64,000 nt of DNA from Hymenobacter chitinivorans DSM 11115 (GTDB lineage Bacteria > Bacteroidota > Bacteroidia > Cytophagales > Hymenobacteraceae). Positions 53,670 through 62,529 of this stretch are shown here, piece by piece (within the stretch, counting starts at the first letter, position 1; each line of letters begins with the position of its first letter). Position numbers and translations under genes: made by a program. The stretch spans positions 2,356,001 to 2,420,000 of the forward strand of contig NZ_PGFA01000001.1 of assembly GCF_002797555.1 (NCBI RefSeq). The letters run 5' to 3'. The notes below the pieces were generated by a model, which did not search any database, was not told the origin of the DNA, and was given only the letters and a program-made list of their open reading frames with translations.

Positions 53670-53677
53670 TACATTTG
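53670..53677 (+). promoter_or_regulatory. Candidate -7 element TACATTTG
   Basis: TAnnTTTG match, 103 bp upstream of the start at 53781; the -33 (TTTC, 53643-53646, spacer 23 bp) is weak. Confidence 0.4.
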
Positions 53678-53780
53678 TTTAGGCCCGTTTGGCCCAGCCC
53701 GGCAACCCCGACGGAATTCTCTGCGTCGGTTTGTTGTACGGTTATTTTACCCCTTCTCTCCCGACTTAGCAGAACCCCCG

Positions 53781-55058
53781 ATGGTGCTGAAGCGAATTCT
53801 GCCTTTGCTGCTGCTGGCCGCAGCCTGGCTCGGCGGTCCGGCCGCGGCCTGGGCCAATCACGTCTTTATTCCCATGGACCAGGGCCAGAAAGAGCACCTG
53901 AAAGCCTACGGCATTGCCTACTGGCTGCTGGCCCGGCAGGTGGAGGTCGACTGGCTGCTGAACTACCGCGGGGGCAGCTTTGCCTGCGAAAATGCCCAGG
54001 GCCTGGAAAACGAGCTGGCCGTGCGCGGCATTACCTACCAGGTTATTTCCGAAGCCCAGTACAGCAGCATCCTGCAGGAAATAGCCGACCCCAACGCCAA
54101 CATGGACATCATGAAGCTGGAGAAGGCGCCCAAAATTGCGGTGTATACGCCCAAGGGCAAGCAGCCCTGGGACGACGCGGTGACGATGGTGCTGACCTAC
54201 GCCGAAATTCCCTACACCGAAATCTACGACGACGACGTGCTCAACGGGGTGCTGCCCAAGTACGACTGGCTCCACCTGCACCACGAGGACTTTACCGGCG
54301 AGTACGGCAAGTTCTACGCTTCCTACCGCAACCGGCCCTGGTACCAGCAGCAGCAGCGCGACGCGGAAGCCGCCGCCAAACGCCACGGCTTTGCCAAAGT
54401 CAGCCAGATGAAGGGCGCGGTGGTGACCCGGATGCAGGAGTTTATTGCCGGCGGGGGGTTCCAGTTTGCCATGTGCTCGGCCACCGACACCTACGACATT
54501 GCCCTGGCCGGCCTGGGCCTGGACATGGTGGAAAGCATGTACGACGGTGACCCGGCCGACCCCACGGCCCAATCCAAGCTCAACTTCAACCGCACCCTGG
54601 CCTTCAAGGACTTCCAGATCGTGCGGGACCCCTACCAGTACGAATACTCCAACATCGACATGCAGCCCGGGGAACGGGGCGTGTACGAAGACAACGACTA
54701 TTTCCAGCTCTTCACTTTCTCGGCCAAGTACGACCCGGTGCCGACGATGCTGACCCAGAACCACGAGAAAACCATCAAGGGCTTTATGGGTCAGACCACG
54801 GCCTTCCGCAAGCAGCTCATCAAGTCGGACGTGGTGGTGATGGGCGACAACAAGGCCTCGGGCGAAGTGCGCTACATGCACGGCACGCTGGGCAAGGGCA
54901 CCTGGACCTTCTATGGCGGCCACGACCCGGAAGACTACCAGCACCTGGTGGAAGAAGAGCCCACCGACCTGGCCCTGCACCCCAACTCGCCCGGTTACCG
55001 CCTGATCCTGAACAACATCCTGTTTCCGGCGGCCAAGAAGAAAAAGCAGAAAACCTAA
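53781..55058 (+). CDS. Conserved secreted protein, often labelled asparagine synthetase B
   Basis: Protein of 425 residues with a signal peptide (LLLLAAAWLGGPAAAWA). The body is strongly conserved across Bacteroidota (HVFIPMDQGQKEHLKAYGIAYW, PKIAVYTPKGKQPWDDAVTM, DWLHLHHEDFTGEYGKFY, FAMCSATDTYDIALAG, NHEKTIKGFMGQTTAF, GKGTWTFYGGHDPEDYQH). The family is often named asparagine synthetase B, but neither the N-terminal Cys glutaminase nor the ATP-pyrophosphatase motif is present. The Cys-containing core may be glutamine-amidotransferase-like. Divergent from the FtsX-type permease. Function unknown. Confidence 0.85.
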   Translation: MVLKRILPLLLLAAAWLGGPAAAWANHVFIPMDQGQKEHLKAYGIAYWLLARQVEVDWLLNYRGGSFACENAQGLENELAVRGITYQVISEAQYSSILQEIADPNANMDIMKLEKAPKIAVYTPKGKQPWDDAVTMVLTYAEIPYTEIYDDDVLNGVLPKYDWLHLHHEDFTGEYGKFYASYRNRPWYQQQQRDAEAAAKRHGFAKVSQMKGAVVTRMQEFIAGGGFQFAMCSATDTYDIALAGLGLDMVESMYDGDPADPTAQSKLNFNRTLAFKDFQIVRDPYQYEYSNIDMQPGERGVYEDNDYFQLFTFSAKYDPVPTMLTQNHEKTIKGFMGQTTAFRKQLIKSDVVVMGDNKASGEVRYMHGTLGKGTWTFYGGHDPEDYQHLVEEEPTDLALHPNSPGYRLILNNILFPAAKKKKQKT

Positions 55059-55105
55059 GTCGGTAAGCGGCGCGGGAAAGTCAGTGCCGATGCCGTAACT
55101 TGCCG

Positions 55106-55135
55106 GCTTTGGCGGAGCTTACGCTCTGCCAAAGC
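55106..55135 (+). terminator. Hairpin after the asparagine synthetase B-like gene
   Basis: Stem GCTTTGGCGGAGC / GCTCTGCCAAAGC (13 positions, one G-T pair), four-base loop, followed by a T-rich stretch. Confidence 0.65.
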
Positions 55136-55158
55136 CACTTTTACTTCTTTCTATCCAC

Positions 55159-55935
55159 ATGCTATTTTCGTTACGCGCCTGGGCTCCTTGCCTGCTATTA
55201 TTCACCGCACTGGCTACTTCGCTGGGCGCCTGCTCCAAAAAAGAAGATGACCCCGCGGCGGTAGTTACTACGGGCACTGTGGAAGGCACCATCAGCCCCA
55301 GTGGTTCGGTGCTAAACGTGACGGCCACTACCCCCGGCGGCCTAACGTTTCTGGCCGCTCCCAACGCTACAACGGGTGCGTTTTCCATTCCGAACCTGGC
55401 CCCGGGCGCCTACACGCTGAGCTTTGGCCCGGCCACCGGCTACCTGCCCCCTTCCAGCCGCAGCATCACGGTAGTGGCGGGCCAGACGGCCGCGGCCGGC
55501 ACGGTGGTAGTACCCTCCGACGGCTCGGTAAAAAGTGGCACCATGAGCTGGACCACCGACGGCGTAGCTTATTCCACGACAGTTCTCACGGGCCAGGTAG
55601 ATGCGGCCCAAAACACGCTCTACATCGTGGGCGAAGCCACAACCAACGGGGTGCGCGACCAGCTTTCCTTGTCCTTGTACCAAAGCTTCCGGGGCCCGGA
55701 AACCTACTACCTGGGCGGCCTCTACGAAAGCGGCACGCTGCAACGGGCCACCGGCGGCATCCCGACGGCCACTTACCGGACGGGCGGATCGGCCACGGGT
55801 ACGCTTAAAATAACCAGCTACAGCGCGGCCACGGGCACCATGAGCGGTACGTTCGGCTTCTCCGGCGTGGACTACAACGGCACCGCGACCCGCACGGCGG
55901 CCATTACCAACGGCACGTTTACCCTGCGCTTCTAA
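55159..55935 (+). CDS. Hypothetical lipoprotein with Ig-like/carboxypeptidase-regulatory domain
   Basis: Predicted lipoprotein of 258 residues (lipobox ATSLGACSKK). Residues about 38-118 form a carboxypeptidase-regulatory-like beta sandwich (VEGTISPSGSVLNVTA, GAFSIPNLAPGAYTLSF, SRSITVVAGQTAAAGTVVV). Residues about 125-258 form a second beta-rich region of Gly/Thr-rich strands (LKITSYSAATGTMSGTFGFSGVD). No enzymatic motif. A strong terminator follows. Surface or periplasmic role is likely. Confidence 0.75.
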   Translation: MLFSLRAWAPCLLLFTALATSLGACSKKEDDPAAVVTTGTVEGTISPSGSVLNVTATTPGGLTFLAAPNATTGAFSIPNLAPGAYTLSFGPATGYLPPSSRSITVVAGQTAAAGTVVVPSDGSVKSGTMSWTTDGVAYSTTVLTGQVDAAQNTLYIVGEATTNGVRDQLSLSLYQSFRGPETYYLGGLYESGTLQRATGGIPTATYRTGGSATGTLKITSYSAATGTMSGTFGFSGVDYNGTATRTAAITNGTFTLRF

Positions 55936-55952
55936 ACTGGAGCCGACGCCTT

Positions 55953-55997
55953 GCCAGAGCCTGCAAATCAAGCTGATTCGCAGGCTCTGGCGTTTTT
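55953..55997 (+). terminator. Intrinsic terminator
   Basis: 12-bp stem GCCAGAGCCTGC / GCAGGCTCTGGC followed by GTTTTT, 18 bp after the lipoprotein stop. Confidence 0.9.
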
Positions 55998-56130
55998 ATC
56001 CAGTCCACTCCGCTACCGGGGCAAAGAAAACTTGGGTCGGCACTACTACTCGCGGCGGACGGCGCGTATACAGCTACCTTAAGCGGCGTAGCCCCGAGCT
56101 ACGTCGCAGTTGTTTCCCAACGTCCATCGT

Positions 56131-57981
56131 ATGAACCTAGAGCACATCAACTATGGCCTCTCGGCCAGCCAGGAAGAAACCAAGCCTATTGAGGAAACGC
56201 CCAACCCGCTGCCACGGGCCGTACTGCGCCTGAACAACCACGCCCTGCTCGACGGGGAGTGGAACTTCGCCCTCGACCCCGACGACAGCGGCCTGCGCGA
56301 CGGCTGGTACCTGGGCCACCACTACGAGTACAAGGCCCAGTGGCCGGGCTCCATTGAAACCCATATGGCCCAGGCCAAGGGCCAGAGCCAGCCCCAGGTG
56401 TGGCAGGACCGGGTGGTGGCCTGGTACGAGCGGGAATTTACGCTGCCCGAAATTGAAGAGCCCCTGCTGCGGTCCATGTTTCAGCTCACCTTCGGGGCCT
56501 GCGGCTACGAAACCCGGGTATGGCTCAACGGCCGGCAGCTGCGCACCATCGAGGGCGAGGATGTGCACTACGGCGAATACACCTCGTTTTCCTACGAGCT
56601 GCGGGAAGAAAATCTGCACCTGGTCAACCGGCTGACCGTGCGCATCGCCGACACGATGGACGCCGAAACCACCCGCGGCAAGCAGGAGTCCCACATCTAC
56701 AAGCGCGGCGGTATCTGGTACCAGACCTACACCGGGGCCGTGCGCAGCGTGTGGCTCGAAATGGTGGAGCGCAACCGCCTCCGCTCCCGGGTGGGCGTCG
56801 ACAGCGTGGTGGAAGACCAGCTCGTGCGCTTCAACATCACCACCCGCATCCACGACCCGGGCCTGTATACGCTGCGTCTGCAGGTGTTTGAGCGGGGCCG
56901 CCGCAACGGGGCTCCACCGCTCTATACCTCCGACTTTCCGCTGCGCCTCGAAGCTGGCCAGAAGCAGCAGCGCGTGGTGCTGGAAATGCCCGGGGCCAAG
57001 CTTTGGTCGCCGGAAGCGCCCAACCTCTACCAGCTCGTGGCCCAGCTCATCGACGGCGAAGGCTACGCGGCCCAGATTGAAACCCACTTCGGCCTGCGCA
57101 AGATTGAGTCCCGGGGCAAGCACGTGTACCTCAACAACGAGCCCACCTACCTCGACGGAATCCTGTACCAGCCCGGCACGGCCACCTACGAGGAAATGCA
57201 GCGCCACATGCACGCCATGCAGAAGCTGGGCTGCAACCTGGTACGGGTGCACATTGCCGGCGTCGACCCGCGCATCTACAACCTGGCCGACGAGCTGGGT
57301 TTGCTGCTGTGGGTGGAAGTGCCCAGCCCCCACACCTCCAGCCCGCGCAGCCGCCAAAACCACCAGGAAGAGCTGCTGCGCATGCTGGCCCTGATTGAGT
57401 CCCACCCGTCGGTGGTCATCTGGAGCCTCTACAACGAGGACTGGGGCTGTCAGGACATTGCCACCAACCCCGAAACCCGGCGCTACATCACCGACACCTA
57501 CCACTACATGCAGATCGAGCATCCGCAGTTTCTGGTGGTCGACAACGACGGGTGGCAGCATATTTCCCAGGAAGGCCGCCTGAAATCGGACCTGCTTACG
57601 GCCCACCTCTACACCCCCGACTTGCCCCGCTGGCGCGACCTGCTCGACCGGCTCGTGGCCGGGGAGCTCATCGGGGTGGCGGCTTTTCCGCTGGTTATCG
57701 GTGATGCTTTCTTCTACCGGCGCCAGAAACCCCTGATTGTGAGTGAGTGGGGCGGTTTCGGCTTTGCCGACTACGGCGGGCCCCAGGCCGGCGAGGAGCG
57801 CACCGAGCGGATCCGGCAGTTTAAGCAGGAGCTGCGGGCCCGCCCCATTGCCGGCGACGTGTATACCCAGGCCACCAACATCGAAGATGAGCGCAACGGC
57901 GTCGTTGACCCCCACACCGGGGAATTATCGGTGCCACCGGGTATTCTCAACTCCCGGCAGCCCACCGAGCCCACGCCCTAA
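56131..57981 (+). CDS. Cytoplasmic GH2-family glycoside hydrolase
   Basis: GH2 enzyme of 616 residues (beta-galactosidase/glucuronidase/mannosidase group) with no signal peptide. A sugar-binding jelly-roll domain (about 25-195: LDGEWNFALDPDD, WYEREFTLP, VWLNGRQLR), an Ig-like sandwich (about 200-300) and the TIM barrel follow. The acid/base Glu436 is in SVVIWSLYNEDWG and the nucleophile Glu539 in LIVSEWGGFG. KHVYLNNEPTYLDGI is the usual barrel entry. ATG 56131 is preferred over a TTG at 56110. The exact linkage is not readable; the group also includes mannosidases. Confidence 0.93.
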   Translation: MNLEHINYGLSASQEETKPIEETPNPLPRAVLRLNNHALLDGEWNFALDPDDSGLRDGWYLGHHYEYKAQWPGSIETHMAQAKGQSQPQVWQDRVVAWYEREFTLPEIEEPLLRSMFQLTFGACGYETRVWLNGRQLRTIEGEDVHYGEYTSFSYELREENLHLVNRLTVRIADTMDAETTRGKQESHIYKRGGIWYQTYTGAVRSVWLEMVERNRLRSRVGVDSVVEDQLVRFNITTRIHDPGLYTLRLQVFERGRRNGAPPLYTSDFPLRLEAGQKQQRVVLEMPGAKLWSPEAPNLYQLVAQLIDGEGYAAQIETHFGLRKIESRGKHVYLNNEPTYLDGILYQPGTATYEEMQRHMHAMQKLGCNLVRVHIAGVDPRIYNLADELGLLLWVEVPSPHTSSPRSRQNHQEELLRMLALIESHPSVVIWSLYNEDWGCQDIATNPETRRYITDTYHYMQIEHPQFLVVDNDGWQHISQEGRLKSDLLTAHLYTPDLPRWRDLLDRLVAGELIGVAAFPLVIGDAFFYRRQKPLIVSEWGGFGFADYGGPQAGEERTERIRQFKQELRARPIAGDVYTQATNIEDERNGVVDPHTGELSVPPGILNSRQPTEPTP

Positions 57982-58007
57982 CGGCCAACGGCCTAAGCCT
58001 ATTCAGC

Positions 58008-58049
58008 AAGAAAGCCCGGCTGCTTCACAATGAGCAGCCGGGCTTTCTT
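58008..58049. terminator. Very strong intrinsic terminator between converging genes
   Basis: 17-bp perfect stem AAGAAAGCCCGGCTGCT / AGCAGCCGGGCTTTCTT with 8-nt loop, between the GH2 gene (ends 57981) and the convergent gene ending 58100. Confidence 0.93.
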
Positions 58050-58099
58050 TATGTGTAAATCCCAGATTGGCAGCTTGTATCGCCCGCGGGGCGGGGCTT

Positions 58100-58561
58100 C
58101 TACTTATCGAAGTGAACAAATTGCCGGGCAAACTCCGGTATTTCGATGTTATTGTAAGGGTCCACGTCCAGGGTCAGCTGAATCATCACGGGCTGACCCT
58201 TGGTTACGCCGTAGGCCAGCAGCTCGTAGGCCGAGCCCGCCTCGGTTGGGTAGCTGTACTTAAATGCCTTGGCCGGGACACCCTGAATAAAGCAGGCCAC
58301 TTCCTGCAAGTCCTTGGCCTTGAGCTTCTTCATATGCTGCTTGGTATAATCCGCCGGGGCACCGTTGCGTAGGTCAGCCGGGTTGAGGTACATCAGCATC
58401 AAATCAAACTTGTCGGCCTTCACCTCGTACGGCGAGACGAGCGTGGCCCCCGGCGGCAGGGGGTAGTCCTGCCCGCAGAAGTTGACGGCCGGCGGCGCAG
58501 CTTGCCCAACGGCCGCGACGGAAGTAAGTAACAGTAGTAGTAAGGCGTATAGTGCTTTCAT
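58100..58561 (-). CDS. Hypothetical secreted protein
   Basis: Predicted exported protein of 153 residues: signal peptide MKALYALLLLLLTSVAAVGQ, then NFCGQDYPLPPGATLVSPYEVKADKFDLMLMYL, a segment with a helix rich in Lys (YTKQHMKKLKAKDLQEV) and a C-terminal beta stretch (GQPVMIQLTLDVDPYNNI). No family recognised. The start at 58561 is set by the signal peptide. It follows miaE by 88 bp on the same strand. Confidence 0.75.
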   Translation of the reverse strand: MKALYALLLLLLTSVAAVGQAAPPAVNFCGQDYPLPPGATLVSPYEVKADKFDLMLMYLNPADLRNGAPADYTKQHMKKLKAKDLQEVACFIQGVPAKAFKYSYPTEAGSAYELLAYGVTKGQPVMIQLTLDVDPYNNIEIPEFARQFVHFDK

Positions 58562-58649
58562 GGAAGGTAAAGTAAAACGTTTTAGTTGATAAGCAGAACA
58601 GCAAGTGAAGCTATTTTTCTCACTACCAATATTCCGGCCATAATTTCGC

Positions 58650-59261
58650 TTAGTGCATCCGGTCGTCGCGCACGGGCAGGTTAGTAATGATTTCACCCTC
58701 AATCTTGAGCAGCTCCTGCAGGCGGGCATCCACTTCCTTCGGGTCGCGGTACTCCTTGGCCAGATCCACGTAGCTCACGAAGTGGGCCGCTTCGGAAACC
58801 ATCAGCTCGTAGTAGAACTTGCTCAACTCGGGGTCGGGAATGTGTTTCCACAGGAGCTTGAACCGCTCGCAGCTGCGGGCCTCAATCAGGGCCGACACCA
58901 GCAGCATATCCATCAGCTGCCGGTCGCGGTGGTCGCCGCGGCGCACGTGGGTCATGAGTTGCACTACGTACTCGTCGCGCCGCTGCGGGCCCAGCTCGAA
59001 GCCCCGTTTGCGCAGCTCCAGCAGCACCCGCTCGAAGTGGGCCCACTCCTCGGCCACGAGCAGGGTAAGCTCATCGACGAGGCGGGTTTTCTCGGGGTAT
59101 TTCACAATCAGGGAAATGCCAGTGCTGGCGGCCTTCTGCTCGCAGTAGGCGTGGTCAACGAGAATATCCTCAATGTTCTTGCTGGCAATATTCACCCACC
59201 GTGGGTCGGTGTTGAGCTTGAGCTTGAGAATGGTTTTTTCCTTGAATTCGGAGGGTTCCAT
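58650..59261 (-). CDS. miaE: tRNA 2-methylthio-N6-isopentenyladenosine hydroxylase MiaE-like
   Basis: Nonheme diiron monooxygenase of 203 residues that hydroxylates ms2i6A at tRNA position 37. Its ferritin-like helices carry the diiron residues: ILVDHAYCEQKAAS, LVAEEWAHFERVL, LLVSALIEARSCERF and YYELMVSEAAHFVSYV, i.e. Glu/His ligands in each. Length and motif order match MiaE. The gene lies 41 bp downstream of the porin gene, both on the minus strand. Its substrate would be produced by MiaA and MiaB, not found here. Confidence 0.92.
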   Translation of the reverse strand: MEPSEFKEKTILKLKLNTDPRWVNIASKNIEDILVDHAYCEQKAASTGISLIVKYPEKTRLVDELTLLVAEEWAHFERVLLELRKRGFELGPQRRDEYVVQLMTHVRRGDHRDRQLMDMLLVSALIEARSCERFKLLWKHIPDPELSKFYYELMVSEAAHFVSYVDLAKEYRDPKEVDARLQELLKIEGEIITNLPVRDDRMH

Positions 59262-59302
59262 CAGATTCGGAGCGCCACACAGGCACTAATTACTAGTCTA
59301 AC

Positions 59303-61324
59303 TTAATCAAAAAACTGCCACCGAATACCAAACTGAAACCGGCGCGGCAGCCCCGTGTAGAGCGGGGTGGCAAAGTAGCCATTGCCGAAATCGTACAACC
59401 CCTGGTTGACGTAGGCCATCTTCAAAAATACGGATACGGTTTTGATATCGGTAATAAAGAACACGTCGGCCACGGCGTAGTTGCGGATGGAGAAGTGGTC
59501 CTGCACGTAAAACTGCTGGGTTGTGGGGTTGTAGTCGTAGCCCCGGAAGCGGGATTGGTAGTACACGTCGGCCCCTACCTGGCTAAACATGGCCTTTTTG
59601 AAGAGGTAGCCCTGGTAGTAGGCCCGGCCGTTGGCCACCAGCTTGGGAATGCGCAGCGCCTCACCTTCCCCGCCCAGCGTGCCGGTGCCCTGGTTGTCGA
59701 AGTAGAACTTGCCCAGGTTGAAACGGTGGCGCACGCTGCCAATAACCAGCCCGATGGGTTTATTGAACTGGGCGGGCACGGCCGCCTGGTTGTAGTACAC
59801 CAGGTCGTTGATGGTCACGACGCTGGCCGAAGCCTCCAGGTAATGGCGGCCCAGCTTCTGGTTTAGGCGGCCGGTCAGCTGGTTGACCAGCGTATTGTTG
59901 AACTCCGCAATGGGAGTGCCAGTGGGTACGTCTTTGGTATGGTTCCATTCGTAGTGGTTGCCCACGAAGCGCTGCTGGGTGAGCGTGGGCGAATACGAGG
60001 AGCTGTAGAATTCACCGCTCAACGGCCCCAGGCGAGCCGTGCCCCGGAACCAAAACTCGCTGAACGTCTTACCCTCGGGCGTAAGTTGCTGGGCCATTAC
60101 CTCCCCGGCCGTTTCCACGGCCACCAGGTTGCGGTAGCGAAAATCGGCGGTGCCGCCCAGAAACAGCTGGCCGTAGTGCTGGCTATAGGGGTAGATATAC
60201 TCACCTAAGCCCGAGTAGCGGTCCTGGTAGTTTTTGGCAAACAGGTTGGCGTTGCGGTAGCGGCCGTAGAGGCGGTAGCCTACCGCGGGCGTGTGGCCCA
60301 TCACGCCCACCTCGTTTTCCAGCTGCCGATATTCGGTCCGGTCGTTGGTCAGGTTGGCGCTGAGGCGGGTTCCGGGGTAAAACCGCAGCCGGCCGGGGGC
60401 ATCCAGGGGGAGCGGGCCGCTGAGGGGCCGGTCGGTGTAGTTGTTGAACTGCCGGTGCCAGTCGAAGATGTGGTAGGCCGTCAGGCCCCGGCCCAGCAAG
60501 CGCAGGGTCTGCACCAGGCGAATTTCGTCCCGGTCTTCGGCATTCAGGGCCCGGGTCAGGTTGACGTTCTCGAAGCCGTAGCTGAACAGGCTGCCCGGGC
60601 GGGGCTTGCCTTTATCCGGACCATCTTCAATACTATCGGTAGCGCCGTAGCGGATGCCGCCCTGCTCGGGCACGCGGTGGCGGGCCGTATTGATGTTGAA
60701 CAGGGCGTGGTACCGTTCATCCTTGGTTTGGTAGCGGGCAAAGAAGAGCACATTGCTGTGCTCGGTGAAGTTTTCCCGGCCGTTGGTAGCCAACACCTTG
60801 CGCGAGGCAAACCGCTCGTAGGCTAGTCCCACGTTCAGGTTTTTGCCCAGGCTGCGCGAATATGACAGCTCAAACACCTGCTCGCCGACGGCACTCTGAA
60901 TAAAGCGAAAAAACGTGAACGGCGAGCGGGTGTCGTAGTAGGGAATCGTGGCCGAGTTGCGGGCAAACTTGTCGAACACGGTGCGGCCGTAGCGGGCCCC
61001 GATGCCGTTATTGGCGTCCCAGAGCAGGCGGCGCGAGGCCGTCCCGACGTTGCCCAGGTCCTGCTGGAAGGTGGTGTCGTGAAACCAGTACCGGTCGCGC
61101 ACCTGGTTGGTGAGCGTGGTGTCAATCACGCGGCCCTCGTACTGCTCGCGCATGATGTCGGCCTCGTACAGGACCCGGGTAGTTTTGGCCCCGTAGACCA
61201 CCTTGGTAGAGTCGTCGAGCACCTGGGCCCGCAGCAGGGCAGGCCAGAGCAGCCCCAGCAGCAGGACGATGGAAACGCGGACGAACAAGCGGAAGCAGGA
61301 CAACGGAAAAAGCAGATCAGACAA
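59303..61324 (-). CDS. Putative porin, Porin_10 family
   Basis: Outer-membrane beta barrel of about 673 residues typical of Bacteroidota putative porins. A hydrophobic signal (VSIVLLLGLLWPALLRAQ) is followed by many aromatic-rich strands (PFTFFRFIQSAVGEQVFELSYSR, NVLFFARYQTKDERYHALFNIN, in segments) and a C-terminal closing strand ending FGIRWQFFD. No ATG lies near the signal peptide; the TTG at 61324, overlapping the lpxK stop by 8 nt, is the best candidate and suggests translational coupling. Solute unknown. Confidence 0.85.
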   Translation of the reverse strand: MSDLLFPLSCFRLFVRVSIVLLLGLLWPALLRAQVLDDSTKVVYGAKTTRVLYEADIMREQYEGRVIDTTLTNQVRDRYWFHDTTFQQDLGNVGTASRRLLWDANNGIGARYGRTVFDKFARNSATIPYYDTRSPFTFFRFIQSAVGEQVFELSYSRSLGKNLNVGLAYERFASRKVLATNGRENFTEHSNVLFFARYQTKDERYHALFNINTARHRVPEQGGIRYGATDSIEDGPDKGKPRPGSLFSYGFENVNLTRALNAEDRDEIRLVQTLRLLGRGLTAYHIFDWHRQFNNYTDRPLSGPLPLDAPGRLRFYPGTRLSANLTNDRTEYRQLENEVGVMGHTPAVGYRLYGRYRNANLFAKNYQDRYSGLGEYIYPYSQHYGQLFLGGTADFRYRNLVAVETAGEVMAQQLTPEGKTFSEFWFRGTARLGPLSGEFYSSSYSPTLTQQRFVGNHYEWNHTKDVPTGTPIAEFNNTLVNQLTGRLNQKLGRHYLEASASVVTINDLVYYNQAAVPAQFNKPIGLVIGSVRHRFNLGKFYFDNQGTGTLGGEGEALRIPKLVANGRAYYQGYLFKKAMFSQVGADVYYQSRFRGYDYNPTTQQFYVQDHFSIRNYAVADVFFITDIKTVSVFLKMAYVNQGLYDFGNGYFATPLYTGLPRRFQFGIRWQFFD

Positions 61325-62372
61325 CAGCGTGGGGCTGAAATAAGGAAGAAAGCAACTGCTGCAGCTGGGCAGCCCCATCGGCCAAAAACTCGACCTGGAT
61401 GGGAATATAAAAGATAGGTAGTGCCGCCACGGCCGCCTGTAGAGCAGGCTCCAGCAGCCGGACGGCATCTTTCTGAGTGGTAAAAACGCTCTGCCCCGCC
61501 CGTAATTGCCCGGCTAGAGCCGCAATATCGGGAAGGGTAAAGGGGTGGTGGTCGGCAAAGGCGGCGTGCTGCACAATGTGGTAGCCGGCGCCGGTCAGGT
61601 ACTCCAGCAGCGGCCCGGGCTGGGCAATGCCGGTCAGCAACACGATTTCGGGGCTTTCGACCCGCTCCGCCCCGCCCACGGCCACCGGGGCGCCGTAGCA
61701 GTAGGTTGAGAACAGCACCGGCACCCGGGGCCGGCTGTAGCGCCGCACCCGGTCCGTAATGGCGGCTTGCTGACTGGCCGTAAGGCCTGAATCACACTTG
61801 GTTACCACCACCGCGTCGGCCCGGCGGGCCCCGCCCCGACTTTCGCGCAGCCGGCCGGCCGGCAGCACGTAATCCTGGTAGAACGGGCGGTGCTGTTCGG
61901 TCAGCAGAATATTCAACGTGGGCTGCACCCGGCGGTGCTGGTAGGCATCATCGAGGACCACGGCTGTCGGGGCTGGTTCACGCTGCAACAGCGTTTCCAG
62001 GCCCATACGGCGGTTTTCGCACACCACAACCGGCACTTGCCCCTGAAAATCCTGGTAGTGCTGCAGGGGCTCGTCGCCGATGGTGGCGGCCGTAGCCGTA
62101 GCGTCGGCCTCAAGGTAACCCCGGGTGCGGCGCCCGTAGCCCCGGCTCAGAATGGCCGGCTGCTGCCCGGCGGCCTGCAGCTGGCGCACCAGCCAGGCCA
62201 CGTGCGGCGTTTTGCCCGTACCCCCGGCCCGCAGGTTGCCCACGCTGATAGTGGGTCGGGCAAACCGTGCTGAGTTCTTTATTCCCTTATCGTAGAGCCA
62301 ATTGCGCACGCCCAGCACTGCGGCGTAGAGCCAGGCAAAGGGCAAGAGCAACAGGGCAAGGGGATGAGGCAT
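61317..62372 (-). CDS. lpxK: Tetraacyldisaccharide 4'-kinase
   Basis: Lipid A biosynthesis kinase that phosphorylates the 4'-position of tetraacyldisaccharide-1-P at the inner membrane. Of 351 residues, the N-terminal membrane helix (LALLLLPFAWLYAAVLGVRNWLYD) precedes the Walker A motif GNLRAGGTGKTP. LSRGYGRRTRG and VVLDDAYQHRRVQ (the catalytic D..H region) follow. ATG 62372 is chosen over longer in-frame starts. The porin gene overlaps the stop. Confirms an LPS-type outer membrane. Confidence 0.96.
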   Translation of the reverse strand: MPHPLALLLLPFAWLYAAVLGVRNWLYDKGIKNSARFARPTISVGNLRAGGTGKTPHVAWLVRQLQAAGQQPAILSRGYGRRTRGYLEADATATAATIGDEPLQHYQDFQGQVPVVVCENRRMGLETLLQREPAPTAVVLDDAYQHRRVQPTLNILLTEQHRPFYQDYVLPAGRLRESRGGARRADAVVVTKCDSGLTASQQAAITDRVRRYSRPRVPVLFSTYCYGAPVAVGGAERVESPEIVLLTGIAQPGPLLEYLTGAGYHIVQHAAFADHHPFTLPDIAALAGQLRAGQSVFTTQKDAVRLLEPALQAAVAALPIFYIPIQVEFLADGAAQLQQLLSSLFQPHAVV

Positions 62373-62529
62373 AGCAGGCAACAGCAACGCGGGAGCCACA
62401 AAAGTACGCCTACTTCCGCAAGGTACGAAACCAGAGCCGGGCTGGCGGCGCTTTGGCGGGCCGCCCACCCGGCTACGGCCGGCCCTGGGCCGCGCTGTTG
62501 CGTATGCCTGAGCTCTACCCCATCTGCCT

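Noticed and set aside
56137..57915. 592-codon minus-strand open frame
   Set aside because: Antisense of the GH2 gene; the opposite strand has clear catalytic motifs.
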